Source: Solimonas_A sp052035235 (lineage in GTDB: Bacteria > Pseudomonadota > Gammaproteobacteria > Nevskiales > Nevskiaceae). From it: 64,000 nt of DNA. The position numbers and the translations under genes were made by a program. The stretch covers positions 135,310 to 199,309 of the forward strand of contig JBPOHT010000030.1 in assembly GCA_052035235.1 (NCBI GenBank), read 5' to 3'. The notes below the pieces were generated by a model. That model was not told the DNA's origin, ran no database searches, and worked only from the letters and a program-made list of their open reading frames with translations. Positions 42,274-53,588 of this stretch are shown here, in pieces. Each line of letters begins with the position of its first letter. The stretch's first letter is position 1.

Positions 42274-43458
42274 TCAGGCCGCGGTCTCGCAGCGGGCAGG
42301 TGTCTGGCGCCGCTGCAGGATGTGACCTGCCAGGGCCAGCGCGAGGCCGGCCAGGGTGAACAGCAGTGCGGCGGTGCCGAGGGCACGCAGGCCGAAGCCC
42401 TGGGCCAGTGTCAGGCTGCCGGCACCGGCACCCAGCGCGTTGCCGAGATTGAAGGCGGCGATGTTGAGGCTGGAAGCGAGCGTCTGCCCGGCGCCGCTGG
42501 CCTGCTCCAGCACGGCGAACTGCAGCGGTGCGACCGTCGCAAAGGACGCGATACCGAGAGCGCCGAAGAAGACCACGGCCATCCACGGTGTGCCGATGGC
42601 CAGCGGCATCGCCGCCAGCACCAGCGCCAGGGCGGCGAGTGTCCAGATCACGGCGCGGCGTGGCACGCGGTCGGCCAGCGCGCCGCCAAGGAAGTTGCCG
42701 GCGCCCATGCCGAGGCCGAACAGCAGCAGCACGGCGGACACGCTGCCCAATGCGATGCCGGAGACCTCCGTCAGCAGTGGCTGCACGTAGGTGAAGACGG
42801 CGAACACGCCGGCGAAGCCCAGTACGGTGATGCCCAGGCCCAGCATCACCTGCGGACGCGCCAGCACGGCGAGTTCCTCGCGCAGCGGCGGCAGGGGCTC
42901 GTCCGCAGCCCGCCTGGAGGTGGGCACGCAGAGGGCAATCACCACGAAGGCCAGCAGGCCGATGATCACCACGGCCCAGAAGGTGGCACGCCAACCCAGA
43001 TGCAGACCCAACCAGGCTCCGGCCGGCACGCCCAACAAGGTGGCGGCGGTAAGGCCGGTGAACATGACGGCGATGGCCGAGGCGCGACGCTGCGGCGGCA
43101 CCAGCGAGGTGGCGACGATGGAGCCGACGCCGAAGAAGGTGCCGTGGGCCAACGCGGTGAGCACGCGTGCGGCCATCAGCCAGCCGTAGTCCGGTGCCAG
43201 GGCACAGGCGAGGTTGCCGAGCGTGAAGATGGCCATCAGGCCGAGCAGCACGGCCTTCTGCGGCAGCGAACGGGTGGCCAGGGTCAGGATCGGCGCCCCG
43301 ACGGTGACGCCGAGCGCGTAGCCGGAGATCAGCAGCCCGGCGGTATCCACCGACACGCCGAGATCGGCCGACACCTGCTGCAGCAGGCCCATGATGACGA
43401 ATTCCGTGGTGCCGATACCGAAGGCGCCAGCGGTGAGTGCGAGGAGTGCGATTGGCAT
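42274..43458 (-). CDS. MFS efflux transporter (YdhP/AraJ-like)
   Basis: This 394-residue major-facilitator protein has about 12 membrane helices and starts MPIALLALTAGAFGIGTTEF, a hallmark of the DHA1 drug/sugar efflux branch. The ATG at 43458 is chosen because upstream codons in the same frame run into the divergent lysR start and lack membrane character. It is probably a proton-driven exporter. It forms an operon with the aldo/keto reductase. Confidence 0.88.
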   Translation of the reverse strand: MPIALLALTAGAFGIGTTEFVIMGLLQQVSADLGVSVDTAGLLISGYALGVTVGAPILTLATRSLPQKAVLLGLMAIFTLGNLACALAPDYGWLMAARVLTALAHGTFFGVGSIVATSLVPPQRRASAIAVMFTGLTAATLLGVPAGAWLGLHLGWRATFWAVVIIGLLAFVVIALCVPTSRRAADEPLPPLREELAVLARPQVMLGLGITVLGFAGVFAVFTYVQPLLTEVSGIALGSVSAVLLLFGLGMGAGNFLGGALADRVPRRAVIWTLAALALVLAAMPLAIGTPWMAVVFFGALGIASFATVAPLQFAVLEQASGAGQTLASSLNIAAFNLGNALGAGAGSLTLAQGFGLRALGTAALLFTLAGLALALAGHILQRRQTPARCETAA

Positions 43459-43519
43459 AGTGGCGCGCACTCTATGCCTGCCGGGTTCAGGTGAATATCC
43501 GGAACCATGGACGTACACT

Positions 43520-43536
43520 TGTGACTTCAATTCACA
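43520..43536. promoter_or_regulatory. Inverted repeat in the MFS/LysR divergent region
   Basis: TGTGA-CTTCAAT-TCACA lies 14 bp before the lysR ATG chosen here. It fits a LysR-type T-N11-A binding site. Confidence 0.5.
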
Positions 43537-43549
43537 GATGGAATCCGCC

Positions 43550-44497
43550 ATGGCCCGCATCGAGACCAACCGTTCCGGGGAGATGGAGGCCTTCGTGCGC
43601 GTAGTGGACCGCGGCGGCTTCTCGGCCGCCGCCCGCGCGCTGGGCATGACGCCTTCTGCCATCAGCAAGCTGGTGGGGCGGCTGGAAGCCCGGCTCGGCA
43701 CACAGCTGGTGCACCGCTCCACGCGCAAGCTGCAGCTCACCGCCGAGGGGCAGCAGTTCTACGAGTCCAGCCAGCGCGTGCTGGCGGACATGGATGAGGC
43801 GGAACGCGGCGTGGCCGCCGATGCCACGCCGCGCGGACGCGTGAGCATCAATACCAGCACCTCGTTCGGCTCGCAGGTGCTGGTGCCGCTGCTGCCAAAG
43901 TTCATGGAGCAGTACCCGCAACTGGCGCTGGACGTGGCGCTGACCGATCGCGTGGTGGACCTGATTGACGAGCGCGCCGATATCGCGGTGCGCTGGGGGC
44001 CGCTGCCCTCCTCCGCGCTGGTGGCGCGGCGCCTGGGCGGGACCACGCAGGTCATCGTCGGTGCGCCCGGCTATCTCGCGCGTCACGGTACTCCGAAGAA
44101 GCCGGACGACCTGCGTGCGCACCGGCAACTGGATTTCAGCTACCGCCGCCGCGTGCCGGATTGGCCGTTGCGCGTGGGCGGGCGGGTGGCGGATGTGCCG
44201 GTGCAGGGTCGCCTGCGCAGCAGCGACGGCGAGGCCTTGCGGCAGATGGCGGTAGCGGGCCTGGGGCTGGCGCGCCTGTCGCGCTACCACGTGCAGGCCG
44301 ACCTCGACGCCGGGCGCCTGATGGCGGTGCTGGAGCGCTACAACCCGATGGAGGTGGAGCCGATCCACGCCGTATACCTCGGCAAACCCGGCAGCCTGCC
44401 GGCGCGGGTGCGGGCGGTGCTGGATTTCCTGGTGGCGGAATTGGGCCGGGATGCGCGATTGGGCCCCGGTGCCGCTGCCCGGCCGAGAGCCCGTTGA
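43550..44497 (+). CDS. LysR-family transcriptional regulator
   Basis: This 315-residue regulator has an N-terminal winged helix (EMEAFVRVVDRGGFSAAARA, then LGMTPSAISKLVGRLEARLG) and a LysR substrate domain (from about 95, RGRVSINTSTSFG). I use the ATG at 43550; an ATG at 43538 is also possible. It is divergent from the MFS and aldo/keto reductase genes across about 90 bp, the classic layout for local control. The subtype resembles AaeR/DmlR-like proteins that answer to aromatic or small organic acids; the ligand is not known. Confidence 0.92.
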   Translation: MARIETNRSGEMEAFVRVVDRGGFSAAARALGMTPSAISKLVGRLEARLGTQLVHRSTRKLQLTAEGQQFYESSQRVLADMDEAERGVAADATPRGRVSINTSTSFGSQVLVPLLPKFMEQYPQLALDVALTDRVVDLIDERADIAVRWGPLPSSALVARRLGGTTQVIVGAPGYLARHGTPKKPDDLRAHRQLDFSYRRRVPDWPLRVGGRVADVPVQGRLRSSDGEALRQMAVAGLGLARLSRYHVQADLDAGRLMAVLERYNPMEVEPIHAVYLGKPGSLPARVRAVLDFLVAELGRDARLGPGAAARPRAR

Positions 44498-44539
44498 GCC
44501 CGGTTCGCGATAATTTAACCCGGGTAATATTGACTTGGA

Positions 44540-44561
44540 TATTTATACCCGGATATAAATA
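44540..44561. promoter_or_regulatory. AT-rich palindrome upstream of the DUF2239 gene
   Basis: TATTTATA-CCCGGA-TATAAATA has perfect 8-bp arms. Its core ACCCGG[G/A]TA is repeated upstream at 44518 (ACCCGGGTAATAT). The pair lies in a short AT-rich island 26 bp before the start codon, typical of an operator over a promoter. Confidence 0.6.
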
Positions 44562-44586
44562 GGCATCCCGATATCAGGTCTGCCTC

Positions 44587-45156
44587 ATGACCCTCTCCTT
44601 TACCGCCTTCGACGGCCCTCGCCGCCTGGCCTCCGGCCCGCTGTCCGCGGTCGCCCTCGAGGTGCGCCGCGCGCTGGCCCAGTCCGCTCCCGGACCGGTG
44701 CTGATCTTCAACGACGACACCGGCCGCTCCGTCGACGTGGACCTGCGTGGCAGCGACGAGGAACTGACCGCGCGCCTGGCGCCTGCCTCACCGGATACCG
44801 CGACGGAAACAGCCAAGGGCCGCGGACGCCCGAAGCTGGGCGTGGTGGCACGCGAGGTGACACTGCTGCCGCGGCACTGGGACTGGCTGGCGACGCAGCC
44901 CGGCGGTGCGTCCGTGGCACTGCGCAAGCTCGTGGAAGAAGCCCGCCGCGCCCAGGGCGACAAGGGCCGGACACGGCAGGCGCAGGAGCGCGCCTACCAC
45001 TTCATGTCGGCGACGGCGGGTGACCTGCCGGGCTTCGAGGAAGCGATCCGTGCGCTGTATGCGGGGGATCGCGAGCGCCTGGCGGAACAGATGGCGCCGT
45101 GGCCGCGCGACCTGCGCGAGCATGCGCTGGCGCTGGCGGCGGAGCGGGCGGAGTAG
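44587..45156 (+). CDS. DUF2239 family protein
   Basis: This 189-residue protein is recognised from the family stretch GRGRPKLGVVAREVTLLPRH, then WDWL. The function is not established. Residues about 87-120 (REVTLLPRHWDWLATQ, then GASVALRKLVEEAR) look like a ribbon-helix-helix unit: one strand and two helices. Together with the palindrome at its promoter this suggests a DNA-binding, self-regulating protein. That is my inference only. It is monocistronic and convergent with guaA. Confidence 0.75.
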   Translation: MTLSFTAFDGPRRLASGPLSAVALEVRRALAQSAPGPVLIFNDDTGRSVDVDLRGSDEELTARLAPASPDTATETAKGRGRPKLGVVAREVTLLPRHWDWLATQPGGASVALRKLVEEARRAQGDKGRTRQAQERAYHFMSATAGDLPGFEEAIRALYAGDRERLAEQMAPWPRDLREHALALAAERAE

Positions 45157-45255
45157 ACGGCCGTCTTCGGCTTCAGCCGGAGGAGCGCATCGATCCCGGC
45201 CAGGCGGAGAACCTGACCGAGACGATCCACGCTCGGGTTACCGCGGCGTGAGCCG

Positions 45256-46827
<1,572 letters not shown>

Positions 46828-46839
46828 GGACGTCATGTG

Positions 46840-46862
46840 AAAAGCCCCGGCGAGGCCGGGGC
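46840..46862 (-). terminator. Intercistronic hairpin between guaB and guaA
   Basis: On the coding strand: GCCCCGGC, CTC, GCCGGGGC, TTTT. It has terminator form inside the operon, so it may lower guaA expression relative to guaB or shield the guaB message end. Confidence 0.7.
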
Positions 46863-46871
46863 GTGGTTCTC

Positions 46872-48335
46872 TTACTCGGCGCGGTAGTTCGGTGCTTCTT
46901 TCACGATCGTCACGTCGTGCACGTGCGATTCGCGCATGCCCGCCGAGGTGATCTTCACGAACTTGGTCCGCGTGCGCAGCTCTTCCATGTTCTGGCAACC
47001 GGTGTAGCCCATGCTGGCGCGCAGGCCGCCGACCATCTGGTGGACGATGGCGGACATCGGGCCCTTGTAGGCGACGCGGCCCTCGATCCCTTCCGGCACC
47101 AGCTTCTCGACCTCGGCCGTGGTGTCCTGGAAGTAGCGGTCCTTGGAGCCCTGGGCCATGGCGCCCATGGAACCCATGCCGCGGTAGGACTTGTAGGAGC
47201 GGCCCTGCCACAGCTCGACCTCGCCCGGGGCTTCCTCGGTACCGGCCAGCATGGAGCCGACCATCACGGTGTAGGCGCCGGCCGCCAGGGCCTTGGCGAA
47301 GTCACCGGAGTAGCGGATGCCACCGTCGGAGATCAGCGGGATGCCGCGGTCCTTCAGGGCGGCGGCCACGCTCATCACGGCGCCGATCTGCGGCACGCCG
47401 ACGCCGGCGACGACGCGGGTGGTGCAGATGGAGCCGGGGCCGATGCCGACCTTGACGCCGTCGGCGCCGGCCTTGACCAGGGCCAGGGCGGCGTCGCCGG
47501 TGGCGATGTTGCCGCCGATGACCTGCAGATCCGGCCAGGTCTTCTTGATCCAGCTGACGCGGTCCAGCACGCCCTTGGAGTGGCCGTGGGCGGTGTCGAC
47601 CACCACCAGGTCCACGCCGGCTTCCACCAGGGCGGACACGCGCTCCTCGGTGTCGCCGCCGGTGCCGACCGCGGCGCCGACGCGCAGGCTGCCGCGCTCG
47701 TCCTTGCAGGCCATCGGGAAGTCCTTGGACTTCTGGATGTCCTTGACGGTGATCATGCCGCGCAGCTGGAAGCCGCCGTTGACCACCAGCACCTTCTCGA
47801 TGCGGTGCTCGTGCAGCTTGGCGATGACCTCTTCACGCGAGGCGCCTTCCTTGACCGTCACCAGGCGATCCTTGGGCGTCATGACGCGGGAGACCGGCTC
47901 GTCGTAGCGGGTTTCGAAGCGCAGGTCGCGGCTGGTGACGATGCCGACCAGCTCCTTGCCGTCCACCACCGGCACGCCGGAGATGCGGTTGGCGCGGGTC
48001 AGCTTGAGCACCTCGCCCACGGTCATGGTCGGGGGTACGGTGATGGGGTCGGTGATGACGCCGCTTTCGTACTTCTTGACCGCGCGGACCTCGGCGGCCT
48101 GCCGGGCCGGGGTCAGGTTCTTGTGCACGATACCCATGCCGCCTTCCTGGGCCAGGGCGATGGCCAGCTTGGCCTCGGTCACCGTGTCCATGGCTGCGGA
48201 CAGCAGCGGGATGTTGAGCCGGATGCTCCGGGTCAGCTGCGTGGAGGTATCTACTTGCCGCGGAAGGACTTCGGAATACGCGGGCAAGAGCAGAACGTCG
48301 TCGAAGGTGAGGGCTTCGCTCTCGATTCTCGTCAT
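46872..48335 (-). CDS. guaB: Inosine-5'-monophosphate dehydrogenase
   Basis: GuaB oxidises IMP to XMP with NAD+, the committed step to GMP. The 487-residue protein has the (beta/alpha)8 core interrupted by a CBS pair (about 95-200). It has the active-site loop GPGSICTTRVVAG with the catalytic Cys, and the flap motif near YRGMGSMGAM. It is divergent from xseA, a standard arrangement. Confidence 0.98.
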   Translation of the reverse strand: MTRIESEALTFDDVLLLPAYSEVLPRQVDTSTQLTRSIRLNIPLLSAAMDTVTEAKLAIALAQEGGMGIVHKNLTPARQAAEVRAVKKYESGVITDPITVPPTMTVGEVLKLTRANRISGVPVVDGKELVGIVTSRDLRFETRYDEPVSRVMTPKDRLVTVKEGASREEVIAKLHEHRIEKVLVVNGGFQLRGMITVKDIQKSKDFPMACKDERGSLRVGAAVGTGGDTEERVSALVEAGVDLVVVDTAHGHSKGVLDRVSWIKKTWPDLQVIGGNIATGDAALALVKAGADGVKVGIGPGSICTTRVVAGVGVPQIGAVMSVAAALKDRGIPLISDGGIRYSGDFAKALAAGAYTVMVGSMLAGTEEAPGEVELWQGRSYKSYRGMGSMGAMAQGSKDRYFQDTTAEVEKLVPEGIEGRVAYKGPMSAIVHQMVGGLRASMGYTGCQNMEELRTRTKFVKITSAGMRESHVHDVTIVKEAPNYRAE

Positions 48336-48386
48336 TAATATGGCTCCGCCAAAACGATATTATACAGAGGTACCGGCTCGCTTTCG

Positions 48387-49772
48387 ATGGCCCGGACATT
48401 ATTCATGCCGCCATCCGACCGCTCCCAGGACCCCTCCCGCCGTACCGTCTACCAGGTCTCCGAGCTGGCCGAGACCCTGCGCGGGCTGCTGGAAGACAGC
48501 CTGCCGCGGGTCTGGATCCAGGGGGAAATCTCCAATCTGTCCCGCCCGGCCTCGGGCCACTGGTATTTCACGGTCAAGGATGCCCGCGCCCAGCTGCGCT
48601 GCGCCATGTTCCGCAACGCCAACCTGCATGTGCGCCCGCAGCCCCGCGACGGTGACCTGGTGCTGCTGCGTGCCCAGGTCACGGTCTACCCGGCCCGCGG
48701 CGACCTGCAGCTGGTGGTGGAACACCTGGAACCCGCCGGCCAGGGCGCCCTGCTGCGGGCCTTCGAGGAGCTGAAGCGCCGGCTGGCCTCTGAAGGACTG
48801 TTCGACGAGCACCTCAAGCGCGACCTGCCGGCGGTGCCGCGCCGCATTGGCGTCATCACCTCCGGCACCGGCGCCGCCCTGCAGGACATATTGAGTACCC
48901 TGTCGCGCCGCTTCCCGCTGGCCGAGGTGATCCTGGCGGCCGTGCCGGTGCAGGGCACCGAGGCGGCGCCGGCCATGATCCGCGCGCTGCGGGCCCTGCC
49001 CGGCGCCCGGCCCGACGTCATCATCCTGGCCCGCGGCGGCGGCTCGCTGGAGGACCTCTGGGCCTTCAACGACGAAGCCCTGGCCCGCGCCATCCGCGCC
49101 TGCCCGGTGCCGGTGGTCAGCGGCGTGGGACACGAAATCGACTTCACCATCGCCGACTTCGCCGCGGACCACCGCGCGCCCACGCCCACCGGCGCGGCCG
49201 AGGCGGTGAGCCCGGATATCGGCGAATGGGCCGAGCGCCTGCTGGCGCGCGAGCGCAGCCTGGCGCACGCACTGCAGCGCGCCCTACGCCAGGACGGCGA
49301 GCGCCTGGAACGGCAGGTCCGCCGCCTGGAGCTGCTGCACCCCGGCCGCCGCCTGCGCGATGACGCGCAGCGGCTCGACGAATTCGCCACCCGCCTGCAG
49401 GGCGCCGTGCTGCAGCGCCTGGAGCGCGGCGGCCAGCGGCGCCAGCACCTGCAAACGCGCCTGGGCACGGCTACGCCGCTGCTGGCCATCGCGCAGCAGC
49501 GGCGCAAGCTGGACCACGCGCAGGACCTGCTGCGCGGGCGCCTGGGCCTGTCGCTGCAGCAGGCACAGGCGCGGCTGGCGCGCACCGATTCGCTGCTGGC
49601 CAGCCTGAACCCGCGTGCCGTGCTGGAGCGCGGTTACGCCATCGCGCTCGACGCCCAGGGCCGCGCCCTGACCCACGCCGCGCAGGCCGCCCCCGGCGAC
49701 GCGCTGCAGATATTGCTCGGCCGCGGTGCGGTCGATGCCACCGTCAACCAGATTCATCCCGAGAAGAAATAA
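48387..49772 (+). CDS. xseA: Exodeoxyribonuclease VII large subunit
   Basis: XseA with XseB forms the single-strand exonuclease VII. The 461-residue protein has an N-terminal OB-fold (VYQVSELAETLRGLLEDSLP, then VWIQGEISNLS). The catalytic domain has RRIGVITSGTGAALQDIL, ILARGGGSLEDLWAFNDE and SGVGHEIDFTIADFAAD, followed by a long coiled-coil stretch and the C-terminal LERGYAIALD. An ATG at 48405 is an equally good start. It is 2 bp from prmA. Confidence 0.96.
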   Translation: MARTLFMPPSDRSQDPSRRTVYQVSELAETLRGLLEDSLPRVWIQGEISNLSRPASGHWYFTVKDARAQLRCAMFRNANLHVRPQPRDGDLVLLRAQVTVYPARGDLQLVVEHLEPAGQGALLRAFEELKRRLASEGLFDEHLKRDLPAVPRRIGVITSGTGAALQDILSTLSRRFPLAEVILAAVPVQGTEAAPAMIRALRALPGARPDVIILARGGGSLEDLWAFNDEALARAIRACPVPVVSGVGHEIDFTIADFAADHRAPTPTGAAEAVSPDIGEWAERLLARERSLAHALQRALRQDGERLERQVRRLELLHPGRRLRDDAQRLDEFATRLQGAVLQRLERGGQRRQHLQTRLGTATPLLAIAQQRRKLDHAQDLLRGRLGLSLQQAQARLARTDSLLASLNPRAVLERGYAIALDAQGRALTHAAQAAPGDALQILLGRGAVDATVNQIHPEKK

Positions 49773-49774
49773 CC

Positions 49775-51100
49775 ATGGCCTGGCTGCAACTGCGCGTTTC
49801 CAGCGCAAACCCCGAGTTCGCCGATGAAATCCTGCTGGCCAACGGCGCCAGCGCGGTGAGCATGGTCGACGCCGAGGACGACCCGGTGCTGGAGCCGGCC
49901 CCGGGCGAGACGCCACTGTGGCGCAACACCGTGACCCTGGGCCTGTTCCCCGAACACACGGACCTGGAGCCGGTGATCGCCGCCCTGCGCGAGCTGCTGC
50001 CGGACGGCGCCGAGGCGACCTTCAAGACCGAGCTGATCGAGGACCAGGACTGGGTGCGCGTGTGGCTCAAGGACTGCCCGCCGCTGCGCTTCGGCGAGCA
50101 CTTCTGGGTGGTGCCGCACGAGAAGCTCGGCGAGGTCACGGACCCGCAGGCCACGGTGCTCAAGCTGGACCCGGGCCTGGCCTTCGGCACCGGTACACAT
50201 CCCACCACGGCGCTGTGCCTGGAATGGCTGTCCGGCCAGGACCTGCGCGGCAAGACCGTGCTCGACTTCGGCTGCGGCTCCGGCATCCTGGCCATCGCCG
50301 CGCTGCTGCTCGGCGCCGAAAAGGCGATCTGCACGGACATCGACCCGCAGGCGCTGCTGGCCACGCGAGACAACGCCGAGCAGAACGGCGTGGCCGACCG
50401 CGTGAAGACCATGCTGCCGGACGCCTTCGTGCCCTTCCCCGCCGACATCGTGCTGGCCAACATCCTGGCCAATCCGCTGATGCAGCTGGCACCACTGCTG
50501 GCCTCGTCGATCCGCCCCGGTGGCGAGCTGGTGCTGGCCGGCCTGCTGGACCGCCACGCCGAGGAGATCCACGGCGTCTACGAATCCTGGTTCGACTTCC
50601 ATGACGACGTCAGCAAGGAAGGCTGGACCCGCATCAGCGCCCAATGCCGCACGCCGGCACTGATCAGCTTCCGCCGCTACGGCGAGCGCATCGCCACCGC
50701 CGGCCAACCGCAGCCGGAACACTTCCCGGTGCTAGCCCGCGCCGGCTATGCCGCGGTCATCAACCTGGCCACCGAGGCCTCGTCCAACTGGCTGCGCGAC
50801 GAATCGCAGATTTGCGCGCAGTTGGGCCTGCCCTATCACCACCTGCCGGTGACCTGGACCCAGCCCACCCCCGAGGACTTCGACCGCTTCGTCGCCCTAC
50901 TGGATCAGTACAAACACCAGAAGCTGTTCGTCCACTGCGCCCTCAACATGCGTGTGTCCACGTTCATGTTTCTCCATCGCGTCCTGAACTTGGGCGAGAC
51001 TGTGGAAGCGGCTTCGCAGGACTTGCAGGCGGTGTGGACGCCGGACGAGACCTGGCAGCGCTTCATCGACGACATGCTGCAGCGTCGCTTGTCAAGCTGA
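49775..51100 (+). CDS. prmA: Ribosomal protein L11 methyltransferase PrmA fused to a tyrosine-phosphatase-like domain
   Basis: Residues 1-292 are a full PrmA: N-terminal L11-binding domain, then a SAM-dependent Rossmann domain with FGTGTHPTT, DFGCGSGILAIAAL and NILANPL, ending WTRISA as in other PrmA. Normal PrmA stops there. This frame continues, without a stop or linker, for about 145 residues that match a family usually found as a separate protein. Marks are RIATAGQPQPEHFPVLARAG, FVHCALNMRVSTFMFLHR and WTPDETWQRFI. Its P-loop is His387-Cys388-ALNM-Arg393, one residue short of the HCx5R of active phosphatases, so catalysis is uncertain. It lies 2 bp after xseA. Confidence 0.9.
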   Translation: MAWLQLRVSSANPEFADEILLANGASAVSMVDAEDDPVLEPAPGETPLWRNTVTLGLFPEHTDLEPVIAALRELLPDGAEATFKTELIEDQDWVRVWLKDCPPLRFGEHFWVVPHEKLGEVTDPQATVLKLDPGLAFGTGTHPTTALCLEWLSGQDLRGKTVLDFGCGSGILAIAALLLGAEKAICTDIDPQALLATRDNAEQNGVADRVKTMLPDAFVPFPADIVLANILANPLMQLAPLLASSIRPGGELVLAGLLDRHAEEIHGVYESWFDFHDDVSKEGWTRISAQCRTPALISFRRYGERIATAGQPQPEHFPVLARAGYAAVINLATEASSNWLRDESQICAQLGLPYHHLPVTWTQPTPEDFDRFVALLDQYKHQKLFVHCALNMRVSTFMFLHRVLNLGETVEAASQDLQAVWTPDETWQRFIDDMLQRRLSS

Positions 51101-51142
51101 GTCGTCACAAAAGGCTGCCGAATTCGAGCTTCTTTCCCAAGC

Positions 51143-51175
51143 GCGGCGGGAGTATTATTGCCGCCCGCTTTTTTC
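51143..51175 (+). terminator. Probable terminator between prmA and fis
   Basis: A GGCGG/CCGCC stem with a loop of about 12 nt, followed by a run of six T. Confidence 0.5.
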
Positions 51176-51212
51176 TGACTCGCCACACGCTGGGCGCGTC
51201 AAGGAAGACTCC

Positions 51213-51476
51213 ATGTCCGCTTACAAGATTTCAGACATCAAGCCACTGAACCATTCGGTTGCCGAGTGTCTGGACGATTATTTCCGTGCGCTCAACGGAC
51301 ATGCGCCCAAGAACCTGTATGACACCATTCTTGACCAGGTGGAACCGCCGCTGCTGCGTGCCACGCTGAAGTACTGCGACGGCAACCAGTCCAAGGCCGC
51401 CGAGATGCTCGGCCTGAACCGCGCCACGCTGCGAAAGAAGCTCAAGCAGTACAAGATCAAGCCAACGGCGCTGTAA
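51213..51476 (+). CDS. fis: Nucleoid-associated protein Fis
   Basis: Fis is a small dimeric DNA-bending protein that activates rRNA promoters in growing cells. The 87-residue protein has the usual C-terminal helix-turn-helix in GNQSKAAEMLGLNRATLRKK, then LKQY. The region before it, PPLLRATLKYCD, is the dimer and tetrad helix. In many gammaproteobacteria fis follows dusB; here it lies between prmA and purH, as in pseudomonads. A terminator follows. Confidence 0.96.
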   Translation: MSAYKISDIKPLNHSVAECLDDYFRALNGHAPKNLYDTILDQVEPPLLRATLKYCDGNQSKAAEMLGLNRATLRKKLKQYKIKPTAL

Positions 51477-51494
51477 GCACAGGCACCCGAACCG

Positions 51495-51518
51495 ACCGCG
51501 CTCCCAGGCGCGGTTTTT
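51495..51518 (+). terminator. Terminator after fis
   Basis: ACCGCGC, loop TCCCAG, GCGCGGTTTTT. Confidence 0.9.
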
Positions 51519-51543
51519 CTTTGAAGCAACCTAGGCAATCCAT

Positions 51544-53106
<1,563 letters not shown>

Positions 53107-53124
53107 AGCCTGCAGAGAAACAGG

Positions 53125-53164
53125 AAAGCCCCGCGATCGGTGCCGACGCGGGGCTTTTCTTTTT
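53125..53164 (+). terminator. Terminator after purH
   Basis: AAAGCCCCGCG and CGCGGGGCTTT form a perfect 11-bp stem with an 11-nt loop, followed by a T-rich tract. Confidence 0.92.
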
Positions 53165-53279
53165 CCCCACGCCCCAGAGCAACTCGAAGGCTGGGATGAG
53201 ATACATCTTGGTGAGCACGAGCGAATGCTGTTGATGTACCGGGTCCCCTTCCAGTAGCGCCTGCCTGGGGATCGAATGC

Positions 53280-53470
53280 AGGGTCGAGCCGGACAGGATG
53301 TCCGGCCGAGGGGCCTCAGGCCAGGGATGGCCTGTGGGCCCGACCCGTCGCACTCGACCGCCAGGCAGGTTGCCCCACCAAAGCGGGGCCGCGGATGGAG
53401 GGTGTCCTTTCTTTTTGGTTACTTTTTCTTTCGACAAGGAAAGAAAAAGTGACTCGCCCTTAGGCGAAAT
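53280..53470. repeat. Composite intergenic repeat (family F) in a 480-bp gene-free gap
   Basis: The gap 53107-53588 holds no gene. Inside it are nested inverted repeats: a GACAGGATGTCCGGCC and AGGCCAGGGATGGCCT region near 53298-53335, then near 53411-53452 ACTTTTTCTTTC, loop GACAAG, GAAAGAAAAAGT followed by GACTCGCC. Similar T-rich/A-rich hairpins recur between genes in xanthomonad-type genomes. It resembles a non-coding mobile or REP-type repeat; no transposase is present. Confidence 0.6.
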
Positions 53471-53560
53471 AAAACTTCAAGGATCAGCCGCACCTGACCG
53501 GCGTAGTCGCCGGCATCACAGCTTTATCTACTCAATGAAAGCGTGCGCCCCTCACCCCAG

Positions 53561-53586
53561 CCCTCTCCCCGCAGGCGGGGAGAGGG
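53561..53586. repeat. Palindromic intergenic repeat, family A copy 5
   Basis: CCCTCTCCCCGC, AG, GCGGGGAGAGGG, preceded by CCCCTCACCCCAG. It ends 2 bp from the stop codon of the PhzF-like gene. Confidence 0.8.
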
Positions 53587-53588
53587 GG

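Noticed and set aside
46863..48338. 491-codon plus-strand open frame opposite guaB
   Set aside because: It is the antisense of a highly conserved gene with no domain of its own.
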